NCBI GenBank assembly: GCA_036365455.1
Contig: JAWQUS010000007.1
Coordinates: 21,282,001 to 21,346,000, forward strand
Origin: Macrosoma leucophasiata
Taxonomy: Eukaryota > Arthropoda > Insecta > Lepidoptera > Hedylidae
DNA length: 64,000 bases
Reading direction: 5' to 3'
Within the stretch, counting starts at the first letter, position 1. Each line of letters opens with the position of its first letter. Positions 1 through 10,815 of the stretch are shown here, in pieces. The notes beneath the pieces were generated by a model. The model made no database searches. It saw only the letters and a program-made list of their open reading frames with translations, and was not told the DNA's origin. The translations under genes and the position numbers were made by a program.

Positions 1-333
1 ACCATATTTACTACATGTTTTACCAGTTCTGAACTTTTTTTATCCAAGAGAGTTAAATTAATTTTACGCCTCAGTTTTAAGTGCTTTTAGTCTGAAATAT
101 TTTAGACATAATTTTTTTGCATGAATTTTATCTAGATGGAAAGGAAATAAAAGATTTTATAAACATTCGTACATTTTGCAGACAGTCAGCGTAAAGACAT
201 GGTTTCATTAAAATGGACTGAGATTTAGAATAAATCTTCTGCATCATGGCTAATCTTCCACCAGTCAATGGTGTCAAACACACGAAAAAGGTAAAAAAGT
301 ATGGGTAGGTATATTATGACACAAAAAAACTGT
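1..333. other. No gene recognised
   Basis: AT-rich unique-looking sequence. I see no coding pattern and no repeat shared with the rest of the window. Confidence 0.5.
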
Positions 334-446
334 ATGAATGTAGAAGAAGCACGGGAGGTGTGTCAAGTCCGGGATATCTGGCGCCCCACGCTCTCTGCCT
401 ACCCCGTAAGGGACTTGGCGTGAAGATACATACATAGATACAAACA
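334..446 (+). repeat. LINE 3' tail fragment, (CATA)n type (family B)
   Basis: The block from 'gaagcacgggaggtgtgtca' through 'tctctgcctaccccgtaagg' and 'gaagatacatacata' recurs at 3259-3412, 7985-8035, 19690-19748, 19765-19905 (inverted) and 55530-55770. It ends in a CATA-type microsatellite, as 3' ends of non-LTR retrotransposons in Lepidoptera often do. No intact reading frame remains. The clade assignment is inference. Confidence 0.6.
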
Positions 447-930
447 AAAAACTTAAGTATTTATAGTCCCAGAAAAAATCGGTGAAAAAATAGAGTCCTG
501 AAAGCTATGAAAGTATTTACAGGTATGTACCTACAAACGGCCCGTCAATGTACTCTGAATCACAAAGTTCTCATTCCATCTTAATAACGTCCGATCTCGT
601 ATTCCGAGTGAGTGCGTAGTACCTACCTACCTACGCATTAGCAATTACTATAATTAAGTAAATGCCTCATCGAATTTAATTGCATGCTATACCCACCCGG
701 GGGGCGGTACTCTTCTTCTTAACACAGACTATTGTAACAAATAGCCTAGCAAGAAGAATGGTACTATGCCCATAATTTAACTATTATGCACCTATATGTC
801 AATTTGCCCTGAAATATGTACCTATTCCAAAAATTGTACTACATATGTTAACCTTGGGAGCAGTACCTAATAGTACCTAGGTATAAACAAAGTTTTACTA
901 AAATTAACAGACATTAGAACAACATGATAT
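447..930. other. No gene recognised
   Basis: AT-rich sequence with short TACC runs near 620-640. A short run near 712 (ggtactcttcttctta) is loosely mirrored near 750-765, a weak hairpin. Nothing codes. Confidence 0.45.
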
Positions 931-1139
931 GTGTTAATCCTGAACGCTACGCAAGGCGTTTACGAAATCGATGGAGGTAGCTACATATAATTTTTTCAAA
1001 CTTCTGTCAGACAAATGTCACCTCAGTCTGCCCGGGACCACGGAAGCTGAAAAGCGACCGAAACGTCGGGTTGATTTGAAAAATCATTTTAGTTTAATAT
1101 ACGCGAGATAAATCCGTAAAAATAGTTTTATTTCAATTA
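931..1139 (+). repeat. Dispersed repeat family O, possibly Penelope-like
   Basis: About 205 bp from 'gtgttaatcctgaacgctac' to 'atagttttatttcaatt'. It recurs inverted at 13083-13287, and its last 73 bp recur at 13327-13399. It holds 'gaccgaaacgtcggg', a motif that resembles the GAAAC side of hammerhead ribozymes found in Penelope-like elements. The preceding ctgaaaag departs from the CUGANGA core. The Penelope link is a guess; repeat membership is direct. Confidence 0.55.
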
Positions 1140-1202
1140 GAACAACGCCGATGCATCATAGTATGTATGTACGAGTATGTAAACGCACAGAAATGGTAAG
1201 TA

Positions 1203-1458
1203 CAGTACCTACTCAACAATTAATATTTCACATCGAGCCTGCGAAAGAGACTATCGGCCCACTTCGTAGAGTGTTATTTCTGTTGCACACTGCCTACGTA
1301 AGCACTGGCAGTTCGGTATTGGTCAAAACTTAATCAAAATGGTCGACAAACGTCAAATAGGTACGGTGCGAAAGAGATCACGCTCTACAGACCCGAAATA
1401 TGCCGAGGTCTCCTTCCTAGGCTCTATCAGGCTCGATGTGCAATATTTATTGTTGAGT
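1203..1458. mobile_element. Palindromic TA-flanked MITE, family F copy 1
   Basis: The left end starts CAGTACC after a TA. The terminal regions 'caacaattaatatttcacat' and 'aatatttattgttgag' are inverted matches around a shared 'catcgagcct'. An internal pair (gtagagtgttatttct and agagatcacgctctac) makes most of the element one imperfect hairpin. Better-preserved copies at 7491-7727 and 46275-46526 show TA on both sides, so a Tc1/mariner-type origin is likely. Confidence 0.7.
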
Positions 1459-1688
1459 GACGCACAAACGGAAACCACGTTTTAAATATTTACAATGCCC
1501 ACCGACTGGGAACTGGGAACTGCCTCGTTTTTAGCACAATTACCCGAATTGCTACGGGTTTACAGGTGACATGCAGCTTTACCCTGTGTTGCTCATTTTA
1601 CTGATTTATTTTGCTTTCTGAATGGTAGACGGAGGTATACATTTATTATTATTTATGTCATCAAGTGGTTTGTTTATCACTACTTGCA

Positions 1689-2000
1689 TACAGCTCACAT
1701 TGTTGGAAAGAAACAGCGTAGCCTATAAATATCTACATAAAAACCAAAGGATTCAATGTAAGATGCATTGCCACTCCTGAGGCCTAAGTTGTTATGCCTC
1801 TGTGCCGGAAATATAAAAATCAATGATTTTAGGCCCTGTAATTTCCGGCATAGGGGCATAACACCTTAGGCCTCAGGAGTGTTAACGCATCTGCATTTTG
1901 ACCTTGGTCTTTGTGTGAGTGTCTATAGGCTGCAGTCATCACTTAACATCAATGTGAACTGCATGCTTGTTTGCCACTTGCATTACATTAAAAAAAAATC
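1689..2000. repeat. Fold-back pair of family A retroposon pieces
   Basis: One family A piece (1689-1812) faces a second, inverted piece (about 1836-2000, ending in poly(A) at 1988-1998). The two share about 55 bp around 'actcctgaggcctaag', separated by roughly 25 bases, so the locus can fold into a hairpin. Confidence 0.7.
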
Positions 2001-2335
2001 AAGTAAGTATGATCATGTTATTGAGCTAAATGCTTTTACGGATAGATAGAGAGCATGACGCACCAACGAATGTATTTTGATTCTTCTATTAAAATAAATA
2101 TTTTTACTCGTAATATTACGCTCACTGATTTTGAAAACATCGAATCTTTTCGAATAATATCATGGAAACACGAAAATTTTGTGAAAACTGGCCATGAGCT
2201 AGTTTCATTCATCCACCATAAATGTATTATTAAGCCAGAATGTATCCAACTACTTAATAGACATGAATTACAAATTTAAATGTAAAATTTATATTTTCTT
2301 TAAATTATATATATATTTTTTTAATGTAATAAATA

Positions 2336-2535
2336 AAATACGCTTACACTCACAGCCCCACAGTAGGTATAAACCTGTGTCGTGGGTGCCGTTGTACACA
2401 TATAACACATATACAAACACCCAGACCCGAAACAAATATCTGTAGGCCATACAAATATTTGTCCCGGTGCGGAGATCGAACCCGCGACCCTTCGAATCAA
2501 ACGGTCGTCTCACACCACTGGACTAACCGGGTCGT
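2336..2535 (-). repeat. tRNA-derived SINE, family N
   Basis: Read on the minus strand, the head at 2535 shows an A-box-like 'tagtccagtgg' and a B-box-like 'gggttcgatctcc' at tRNA-like spacing. The body contains 'acaaatatttgtatggcc' and runs to an A/T-rich tail near 2340. The pol III promoter reading is inference. The acceptor stem is not clean enough for a functional tRNA. Confidence 0.65.
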
Positions 2536-2540
2536 CAATA

Positions 2541-2812
2541 ATGGAAGTGGCAAACAAGCGTGCAGTTCACGTTGGTGTTAAGTGATAACTGCAGCCTATA
2601 AACACCCACACAAAGACCAAGGTCAAAATGCAGATGCGTTACCACTCCTGAGGCCTAAGATGTTATGCCTCTGTGCCGGAAATTACAGGGCCGTACATTA
2701 CCACCTGACCGGAACACGATAGTGCTGAACACTACCATTTAGTGGCAAGTATATTAGATAATGCGGTGGTGCCTACGCCCGCGAGCTCCGTCACTGGAGC
2801 TCTACCACCAGT
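2541..2812 (-). repeat. Family A retroposon, near full length
   Basis: About 272 bp. On the minus strand it begins ACTGGTGGTAGAGC and ends in 'cacttccat', without the TTACATAAAAA tail seen in better copies. About 19 copies or pieces lie in the window. Retroposition is shown by the copy at 59731-59950. It abuts the family N SINE directly. Confidence 0.8.
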
Positions 2813-3040
2813 GAAACTGGTTATACTTATATTATTTTTATTACTTTACATAATGTAGGTTTATCATACATCTATCATACTAGCCTGTATGATCAGTATT
2901 ATCAACTAGTACAATTAGTGAATATACACAAAGTGCTAGTACAAGCGGAACTGTGAGATTAGAATGTAGTCTGAGTGACAAAGCTTTAAGAGAAATTATC
3001 AGCGGAGACGACAACTGCCTTAAAGATAATCACTGTTTTG

Positions 3041-3150
3041 TTTTTAGGGGTTTGTACCTCAAAAGGAAAAATTAAAACACTTACAAGAGCACTCGTGCGT
3101 TTGTCTGTCTGTGTATCTGTCTATGTAACCCGTCTATCAAAACTAGTTTT
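3041..3150. repeat. Single arm of the 'gggttccgtacc' repeat (family J)
   Basis: The block 'tttttaggggtttgtacctc' followed by 'gagcactcgtgcg' and TCTG repeats is a diverged single arm of the large fold-back at 21468-22626. Confidence 0.6.
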
Positions 3151-3258
3151 GTGAATGCTTCCCATTTGTTCTCCCTAGCAACTCCCCCGGGCTTACAACT
3201 GGGAAATTTTGTCGCATTTGTCACCCCGGTGAATATATGAATACACTAATTATTGTGA

Positions 3259-3412
3259 TGCATGATCGGCGTGCATTTATGAAGAGAATGATGAAGATAG
3301 CTGAGGCAGAGAGAGAGAGGAGGTACGCCAGGACCGGGATATCTGGCGCTCTACACTCTCTGCCTACCCCGTTAGGGACCTGGTGTGAAGATACATACAT
3401 ACATACAAATTA
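3259..3412 (+). repeat. LINE 3' tail fragment, family B
   Basis: Shares 'atatctggcgctctacactc' and 'tctgcctaccccgttaggga' with the other family B pieces and ends in (CATA)n near 3390-3410. A 132-codon open stretch across it is chance; its frame is not the LINE frame. Confidence 0.65.
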
Positions 3413-4660
3413 TTGTGTAGGTATTCACATATTTGTCACAGTTAATGACATGAAAAAGAAGCACTTGCGGTTGGCAAAGATGGCGCTCTCCGATCTCTGC
3501 TTGCTTACAGACTTTATATCACCTAAGGAACGCTTTCAAATTATTACAATTGTTTTTACATCAATGTGTTCAAACATTTACTACATAATTTTGTATTTGA
3601 CGATCATCGATTTGTTTAGTATCTCTTGCAACTAAATAATCATTTGAAGAAGAGGAAATGATAGAATTTTCTTTTATTAAGTAACGGTCCGCTTGAAACA
3701 CTCAGCTCACAAGTTTAAAGCGAACGTCCCAGGCACTAATTAGACAGCAAAATGTATGTAACACTGTTGCAGTTGATTTTACCGAGTTGTCGCACCATTC
3801 ATTATGATAATTACATGACAGCTGGATGCTCGCTTTGACGAGCTGCTTTTGTTGGACATTTGTTGCTCCATGACGGACAAAACTGTTTGTAGTAGGTACA
3901 GGATAAGTAAACCTGATATGATTGTTTATCGGCAAAATATGTGTACATCATTGAAAAAAATGGGGATCTGCCGAGTCCTACCAAAATTTAGGAGACCTTC
4001 CTACCTCTAGGAATTTTTTATAATATGTATATAATTGCTTCATGAGTTAATTGCTCATTCGATTCAGCCAAAACAAAAACAAAATGTATCACACTCATCA
4101 AAAAATATAGGTTATTTACGTAACCAAGAACTTTGAAATACCCAACTATTATTTGATCAAATCAATAGTGACTACAAACAAAAACCAAGTACCCAAACTC
4201 ACACTTGGCAACAGTGTAAACACAACGACGAAATATAAAATTAAATTGATCCTCAGATTAATTGGTTCCAGTTAACGAAGAGCCATGAAAATAAAATCAA
4301 ATTGTATTCTAAAATCGTGTTGAATACAGAGGAAAACATTGCTAAGCACGATAAAATATCACGAACAGCCAATACTTGTCTGGAATTGGATTCAAACCCT
4401 TCACTTGGCGACTAAATCGATCTCGACGACAAATTCAATTAAAAATTTCACTGATCCACTCTCAAGGATTTTATTTACTACGTTTATAGATATCTGTTAT
4501 TTATTTACAAAGTTAAGGCACAGTTTTATGTCTAAGATGGTTCTCATGGTACGACGGTTTTTGTGGTATGATACTCTTCTGTGGTAGCTTTCTTCATGAG
4601 TTAAAAGTCGGAAAGTGTTTTTATCTTTGTGTGATTTATGTATCTGGGTTCGATTTAATT
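3413..4660. other. No gene recognised
   Basis: About 1.2 kb of AT-rich sequence. Short open stretches occur on both strands, but none has recognisable motifs. Confidence 0.4.
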
Positions 4661-4689
4661 TATAATCCAGTGTCCGTTTGGAACTCGAT

Positions 4690-5245
4690 CCTCGAAGTTG
4701 TCGACGAATATGTCTATTTAGGACAAACCATACAACTAGGCAGGTCGAACTTCGAGAAAGAGGTTATTCGCCGAATCCAACTCGGCTGTTTGGCAGCGTT
4801 CGGGAAGTTAAGGAGCGTTTTCTCGTCAAACATCCCGCAGTCCTTGAAGACGGAAGTCTTTAACCAGTGCGTTTTACCGGTGATGACCTACGGTGCCGAG
4901 ACGTGGTCTCTCACTATAGGTCTCGTACGAAAGCTCCAAGTCACTCAGCGGTCAATGGAGAGGGCTATGCTCGGCATTTCCCTACTGGATCGAATCAGAA
5001 ATGAAGAAATCCGTAGGCGAACGAAAGTCGCTGACATAGCCAATCAGATGTCCAAGCTGAAGTGGCAATGGAAAGGTTCTCGAGTGGAGACCACGTATCG
5101 GCAAGCGCAGCGTAGGGCGTCCACCTGCAAGATGGACCGACGACCTAGTGAAGGCTGCAGGTACTCGCTGGATGCACGTCGCTTCCGATCGGTCGGCATG
5201 GAGGTCATTGGGGAGGCCTATGTTCAGCAGTGGCCATGCCAGTAG
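4690..5245 (+). pseudogene. RTE-type LINE reverse transcriptase, C-terminal fragment
   Basis: A 5'-truncated piece of a non-LTR retrotransposon polyprotein (endonuclease plus reverse transcriptase). The translation reads LEVVDEYVYLGQTIQL, then VLPVMTYGAETWSL, then RNEEIRRRTKV and KLKWQW. This is the thumb/connection region that follows the catalytic RT motifs in RTE-like elements of moths; the YxDD region and endonuclease are absent. After KWQW a short segment is missing and the frame shifts. In the second frame WRPRIGKRSVGRPPARWTDD and RWMHVASDRSAWRSLG are visible near 5090-5210; the last residues (GEAYVQQW) return to the first frame. It is therefore a dead fragment with at least two frame changes. 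The same protein tail appears more decayed at 20596-21110 and 46600-46962. Family recognition is from memory of RTE proteins; the breaks are read directly. Confidence 0.8.
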
Positions 5246-5249
5246 TATG

Positions 5250-5506
5250 ATTCACCGGTTACGTTTTTTGAACCATATAACAGATGGCGAGCCTGTTGAC
5301 ATCGCCGGGCACATAACCAAACTTCGAGGTACTGGGAAATTTTTAGAAAATGGAAAAATTCCAATAGAACCAGAGAAAAAGGACTTTACACCATTATCTC
5401 TGATAACCTGGTCCTGGCTTCGATTTCCGGGTAGGGGACCCGGAAATCGAACCCAGGACCTCAGCGTAGTAGTAGTGGCCTGCTACCACTAGGCTACCGA
5501 GGCAGT
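5250..5506 (-). repeat. tRNA-headed SINE, family M copy 1
   Basis: On the minus strand the head at about 5503 reads CTGCCTCGGTAGCCTAGTGG (A-box-like) and then 'gggttcgatttcc' (B-box-like). The body carries 'gatggcgagcctgttgacat' (plus-strand text), shared with 41105-41210 and 55240-55412. An extra short inverted repeat ('gatttccgggt' and 'acccggaaatc') sits at 5424-5450. Confidence 0.7.
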
Positions 5507-6085
5507 TAAAATACCACAATATTATTTATATTTCTGTACTTAAATAATTCATGTTGGTAGTGTTGGTACACATGTAGCTTTGGCGAAATCCAAGCGTAGA
5601 CTTATACATATTGAGGTAAAAGTGCTAACTTGCTAACTGCTTACTTTGCTTACCCGCATTACCCGCTTAAAACTTACCTTCAGATCGGACTTATCCGACA
5701 ATTAGCGCGTCCAAACAAACAATCTCTTAAGATCTGAATTTAATCTGTAGATCGATAGACGAATAGACAGACCGACAGTTCCTAAATGGAGCATCGGTAA
5801 ATAAGTAACTATTTCACTTAGCAATTTACTTTGTTAGTCGTTTGTTATCCTGTGTTCTTTTATCAGGCGCTTGAGATTTCAAATTGCAATTAATTTTGTT
5901 GTTATTAAATTTCAACCGTAGATAGCTTAACAGAATTTTAATAACGTTTTTAATGGGTTGTGTTATGAAGGATTATTATAATTTACATTTAATCACATCG
6001 CTAATAATATAAACACTTGGACTTGGTTTAAGAGCGGGTGGATTCTAGGGCAAGGGTTCTGTATGATTCGATATCACGCTAGTAT
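5507..6085. other. No gene recognised
   Basis: AT-rich, no coding evidence. The cttacttt/cttaccc steps near 5640-5670 are simple-sequence-like. Confidence 0.4.
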
Positions 6086-6089
6086 GTGC

Positions 6090-6215
6090 ATGTTGTCAGT
6101 TTTTAGGGTTACGTAGGACACCTACAAGAAACCTTTATAGTTTCTTCATGTCCGTTCGTCTGACCGACCGTCCGACCGTCCGACCGTCCAACCGTCCAAC
6201 CGTCCGACCAGGTAG
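6090..6215. repeat. Family J arm fragment with (CCGACCGT)n minisatellite
   Basis: 'tttttagggttacgtagga' is a diverged 'gggttccgta' terminus. It is followed at 6155-6212 by about seven 8-bp steps of the type CCGACCGT/CCAACCGT. Confidence 0.6.
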
Positions 6216-6603
6216 GTGCTTACCAGTAAGTCGCTAATTTAAGGCTTAGTGTAGTAACTTTTTAATTTATAACAGAAAAAAAAATGGCTTCTACTATACA
6301 TAATTTGTTGAAAAGTGTGCAAAACGTTATGTCAAAACACTTAAAAACTTACTGGAAGTTTACAGTAAACACAGTTCTAATATTGATTTACGGTGTCCAA
6401 ATATACCGCTGCTGTTGGCAATTTGTCATGTTGTTGCGTGCAAATTGGACAAATTTTACGTCCGAATAAAGTCACGTAGACACCTTTCAGTGCCTTCTTT
6501 GTTTCCTTTTTGGACTGTTCGAGTCTTTGTGATAGGTGTAGAGTGTAGATAATGGTTCGCGCCATAATGTTTTGCGCAATTTTCATCATTTCGAAAATTC
6601 GAA

Positions 6604-7233
6604 TACGTTTTTTTTTTTAATTATTTAAGGGGTCGTTCATAAATTATGTAAGGCGTTTAGGGGAGGGGGGGTGTTGACTGAATATTATAACTTCTTACTA
6701 TAGGTAAGGGGGGCAGAGAATCTAAAATTACGTAAGATTTGAAATTGAAAATTCTACCACTTTCGCGCTAAAAATTGGCATTATTGAATAGAGCCATCTG
6801 TACTTCATCTCTTTAACTTGACATTGAATCTTACAAAAATCTTTTCTTACGAAAATTTCTTATTAAGGGGCAGGGGGGACTAGTCGTAATCTTATGATGT
6901 CTTACAGTAGGGGGAGAGGGGGTCAAATTAGCCCTCAAAACCTCTTACGTAATTTATGAACGACCCCTAATGGAAATGGCAAATATGCATGCAGTTCAGA
7001 TTGATGTTAAGTGATGGCTGCAGCCTATAGACACTTACACAAAGACTAAGGTCAAAGTGCAGATGCGTTACCACTCCTGAGGCCTACGATGTTATGCCTC
7101 TGTGTCGGAAATTACAGGGCCATTACCACTTGACCGGAACACGGTAGTGCTGAACACTACCATTTAGCGGCAAGTATATTAGGTAATGCGGTGGTGCCTC
7201 TGCGAGCTCCGTCACTTGAGCTCTACCACCAGT
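6604..7233 (-). repeat. Family A retroposon split by a MITE
   Basis: The poly(T) and 'aattatttaa' at 6608-6628 look like this copy's tail, and the body resumes at 6968 with 'taatggaaatggcaaat' through 'ctctaccaccagt' at 7233. The DNA transposon at 6629-6967 lies exactly between them. Joining both halves as one copy is inference, supported by the TAA duplication. Confidence 0.65.
6629..6967. mobile_element. PIF/Harbinger-like MITE, 339 bp
   Basis: Termini GGGGTCGTTCATAAATTA and its complement (TAATTTATGAACGACCCC, one base different) form inverted repeats of about 25 bp. Both sides carry TAA (6626-6628 and 6968-6970). GGG-type ends with a 3-bp TWA duplication are typical of PIF/Harbinger. It has no coding capacity. 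Confidence 0.8.
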
Positions 7234-7254
7234 AGGACGCGTGACCACCACGTG

Positions 7255-7345
7255 ATCTCAATGAAGTAATAGTAGGTTACTACTGTTTTGCCTGTAGTCG
7301 TGGGATTCGATCTCCACGTCGGTATAATTCTGAAGAGGCAATAAA
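7255..7345 (+). repeat. tRNA-like SINE head fragment
   Basis: 'gtcgtgggattcgatctcca' looks like a T-arm/B-box, preceded by 'taatagtaggttactactg'. Only a fragment; family uncertain. Confidence 0.35.
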
Positions 7346-7490
7346 ATAAGATGATAGGTAGGTACCGTAATAATAGAAGTATTGTCAGTGGATGACGAAG
7401 AAAGTCTCCTTTTCTTTTTCTTAACTCTTTGTCATCAGTTTGTAAAAGAGAAAATGAGACATTCTACTAGTATACATAAATAGGTATGTA

Positions 7491-7727
7491 CAGTGCTCAT
7501 CAAGAAATAATGCACATCGAGCCTATGAAAGTGACAATCGGCTAGTTTCGGCTTTACAGAGCGTTATCTCTGCTGCACACTGCCTACGTAAGCATCTGTA
7601 GTCCGGTATTGGTCAAGACTTGATCAAAATGGTCGACAAACACGTCAAATAGGTAAGGTGCGAAAGATTCGAAATAAGCCGATGTCTCTTCCTGAGGTCG
7701 ATGTGCATTATATCTTGTTGGATGCTG
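7491..7727. mobile_element. Palindromic MITE, family F copy 2
   Basis: 237 bp starting CAGTGCTCAT and ending GGATGCTG, with TA on both sides (7489-7490, 7728-7729). CAGT termini and a TA duplication point to Tc1/mariner mobilisation. The interior carries the shared 'aatggtcgacaaac' core. Confidence 0.8.
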
Positions 7728-8931
7728 TATTAAGTTTTGTCTATAATATGTATTTTATAAGCCATTTGTATAATCTCTAATGATTTATATTTTTTTGAAT
7801 TAAGTTTCAATCCTACAGGTAAAAATGGGATAATTACTCGATATTGTGTTATTTTGTGTTTGTTACGCAGTATTTTGGAAAATAAATCGCAACTTTGGCT
7901 TGTACATTTCATAGCCACAATGAAACCTAATATTTTCAACAAACTGTTGTTAATGCTATGGTATTGATTCTATCAGTCGTTTGTCGTTTCATACTCTCTG
8001 TCTACCCCGTGAAGGACTCGGCTTGAAGATACGTATCTATCCTTAACCGTAACCAAATCCGAGTTACGTACAGTTTTTTTGTACATTAATGTAATATATA
8101 AAAAAAAAAAACTATCCCAAAATAAAGGCAATAGGGTGACAATAAATATGACATGTGTCTTTACTTTGTTGCATAAGGACCGTGCACGAGTTCAGCGCCA
8201 CCTAGCGTCCGCAACTTTGTGGGACCGTTGCTTTTGCGTTGCTTGTCTGACTATAATGACATATTACCGCGAAATTTTGATAAAATATTATTATAATCGA
8301 TAATTATCTATTAATCTTCTTCCAAAATTACTCTGATACCTTAACTTGAGTGGAGAAAGGGTTGTGAAACAATTATTGATCATTCAAATCAAATGAGTTG
8401 TGTAAAATTTATTCAAAAAGTCTGTTTTATTTTGAATATATGTCAGGGTTTGTTTAGTTCATTTTTAATTGTAGTTTTACAGTAAAACAAGACAATATAG
8501 CTATTTTTTGGGATACTTGCAATAATTATAAACATATGGAATTGTTCTTGTATCGCTAGTAATAAATTAAATGTCGTTTTCAAATCGAAATGAGAATTAT
8601 TTTAGGATCCGGGCTTGTGAGTATCACACACTATAAAACCACAAACATCTTTAAAGGAAAATTGTTGGTTTCTGCTGGACATGTCCTTGATATAGAGAAA
8701 TTAAGAAGAAAACAAGGACAGAGATCAATAATTCAAGCTGGCATCATAAGACAAACATGTAGGTATTTTGATACCTTACAAAACTTCTTTAGGTATAAAC
8801 AATTAATCTCCGTTTGAAGTAAGAATCAATTTGATTGGGTTGTAATAGACGTAATATTTAAATAAAATGCAGCGTGAGTGTGAAATTTTAATGTAATTGC
8901 GTGTTTGTTTTATCAATTTCTTGAATTGTTC
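7728..8931. other. No gene recognised; small LINE-tail scrap
   Basis: A 50-bp family B scrap (tctctgtctaccccgtgaag) lies at 7985-8035. An open stretch at 8590-8817 (75 codons) has no recognisable domain. No other feature is supported. Confidence 0.4.
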
Positions 8932-9345
8932 AATTTTCCAAGAACCTAGCTCTTGAGAATCAATCGCGTATAGTAAACTTGCGTTTACTACGGCGGGTGG
9001 CTCACTTCTCTTTGAATGGCGAGGAGAGGTCATGCGCCATACTCGTGAACGGGTGCTGATGGTGACTGATCTGTTCTGATCTGCCGGTGCTACATTTCAT
9101 TATGGTGGATAGTTGTTGATTTCTACTTATACAAATGGGTACATATAGGAATAGAAATGTTTTTATCTAATAGTAAGTTTGTTTTATCCCTATTTTAATT
9201 TACTTAATTATCTGTTTTACTTTTACTTTATGTAATAAGTAATTATTCACTTTAAGTTATTATTGACTTCTAAGGACTACTCGAAAACGGTTGTAAAATG
9301 TTACTCGAAATAAACATATTTTCGTTCTTTCTTTCTCCCTTACTA
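8932..9345 (+). repeat. Retroposon family E, diverged copy
   Basis: Shares 'catactcgtgaacgggtgct', 'tttacttttactttatgtaa' and a final 'actcgaaataaacatatttt' with the insertion at 41565-42100. The 3' end there is (TTTCTA)n, suggesting a retroposon. This copy lacks readable target duplications. Confidence 0.6.
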
Positions 9346-9542
9346 CCTTTACTCTTATTTATAACTGATATTTTTGCAGTTAACAACACAAAAACTGCTG
9401 TTTACCATTTTGTCGGCGGTTAAATGTGATTATGAAAATTACATATCCCAGTCTAAACAGATTACTTTGAGATGACAAGTCCCACATTATTGCTACTTTT
9501 CGCCACCATGGGCGCTGCGATCGATTACATTACTTAATAATA

Positions 9543-10815
9543 GGTTGGGGAAAAAGTCTTTTCGCATTATAGTATGTATGGACTTGTAATAAAATCTCTT
9601 TGGCTGTAGTATTTGTATCTGGCTGGTTTTGGTATCATTGAAAGTTAAAATTTTAAAGAACATAACTCCAAATTCAAATTAGGCAAATGTGTGATTTTCA
9701 TTTGTTTTTCGTACTGTCAAGATGAGTGAATCTAATGAAAATATTCGATACATTTTAAAATTTTACTACAATAAAGGTAAAAATGCAACGCAAGCCGCGA
9801 AAAAAATTTGCGATGTTTAAGGACCTAGTGTCTGTGAGAGTAGCACAAATTTGGTTTAAGCGTTTTCGATCCGGAAATTTTGATGTCAAAGATGCACCTC
9901 GCTCTGGTCGCCCTATTACGGATAAAATGGATGCCATTTTTGAAAAAGTGGAGCAAGATCGACATATCAGTAGTTACAACGTAGCTGAAGAACTGAGAAT
10001 TGATCACAAAACAGTTTTGGCGCATTTGAAAAAAGCTGGGTACAAAAAAAAGCTCGATATTTGGGTACCTCACGAGCTCACTGAAAGAAACCTAATGAAC
10101 CGTGTACTCATTTGTGATTCTTTATTACGATGTAATGAAACCGAATCATTTTTGAAGAAGCTGATAACTGGTGATGAAAAGTGGATCACGTACGACGAGA
10201 ACGTGCGAAAAAGGTCGTGGTCAAAGGCCGGTCAGGCTTCACAGACTGTGGCGAAACCCGGGTGAACTCGCAATAAGGTGATGTTGTGTGTGTGGTGGGA
10301 TTGGAAGGGCATTATTCATTATGAGCTATTACCACCAGGCAGGACTATCGATTCTGAACTCTACTGCGAACAACTGATGAGATTAAAGCAAGAAGTGGAG
10401 AGAAAGCGGCCTGAATTGATCAACAGAAGGGGTGTGGTGTTTCATCATGATAACGCTAGACCTCACACATCTATAGCCACTCAGCAAAAATTAAGAGAGT
10501 TTGGCTGGGAGGTGTTAATGCATCCGCCGTATAGTCCTGACCTTGCACCTTCAGATTTCCACCTGTTTCGGTCTCTTCAGAATTTTTTATGCAATGTTAG
10601 GTTAACATCACGAGAGGACTGCCAAATCCAGTTGTCGCGGTATTTTGATGAGAAGTGTCAAAATTTTTATAGCAATGGGATCATGTCCCTACCTACAAGA
10701 TGGCAAAAGGTTATCGAACAAAATGGTACATATATACTTTAGTTACATTTAAATAAACTATATTAAAAATGTTTTCAATTATCTTAAAAAATGCGAAGAA
10801 ACTTTTTCCCCAACC
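9543..10815 (+). mobile_element. Mariner transposon, near full length
   Basis: 1273 bp with inverted termini GGTTGGGGAAAAAGTCTTTT and its near complement (one indel) at 10796-10815, flanked by TA on both sides (9541-9542, 10816-10817). It contains one transposase frame broken by a frameshift and a stop. Short terminal repeats, a TA duplication and a D,D34D transposase place it in the mariner branch of IS630-Tc1-mariner. Confidence 0.95.
9722..10742 (+). pseudogene. Mariner transposase, inactivated
   Basis: The transposase would cut and paste the element at TA sites. The start chosen is ATG 9722 (MSESNENIRYIL), the N-terminal helix-turn-helix region. After AAKKICDV a TAA at 9818-9820 stops the frame, and a few bases are missing just downstream, so the rest (VRVAQIWFKRF onward) lies in another frame. 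A second lesion is TGA at 10263-10265, after KPG. The catalytic residues survive: D of TGDEKW at 10173, D of HHDNA at 10449 and D of APSDF at 10554, the last two separated by 34 residues, the D,D34D signature. The C-terminal RWQKVIEQNGTYIL resembles cecropia-type mariners; that subfamily call is from memory. Length is close to the usual ~345 residues. The comparison at 42858-43945 shows a different small deletion at the same N-terminal spot. Confidence 0.92.

Noticed and set aside
3237..3635. 132-codon open stretch
   Set aside because: It crosses a LINE tail fragment in a non-native frame and then AT-rich DNA. No domain.
8590..8817. 75-codon open stretch (MRIILGSGLV...)
   Set aside because: No recognisable domain and no conservation evidence available; length is within chance for AT-rich DNA.
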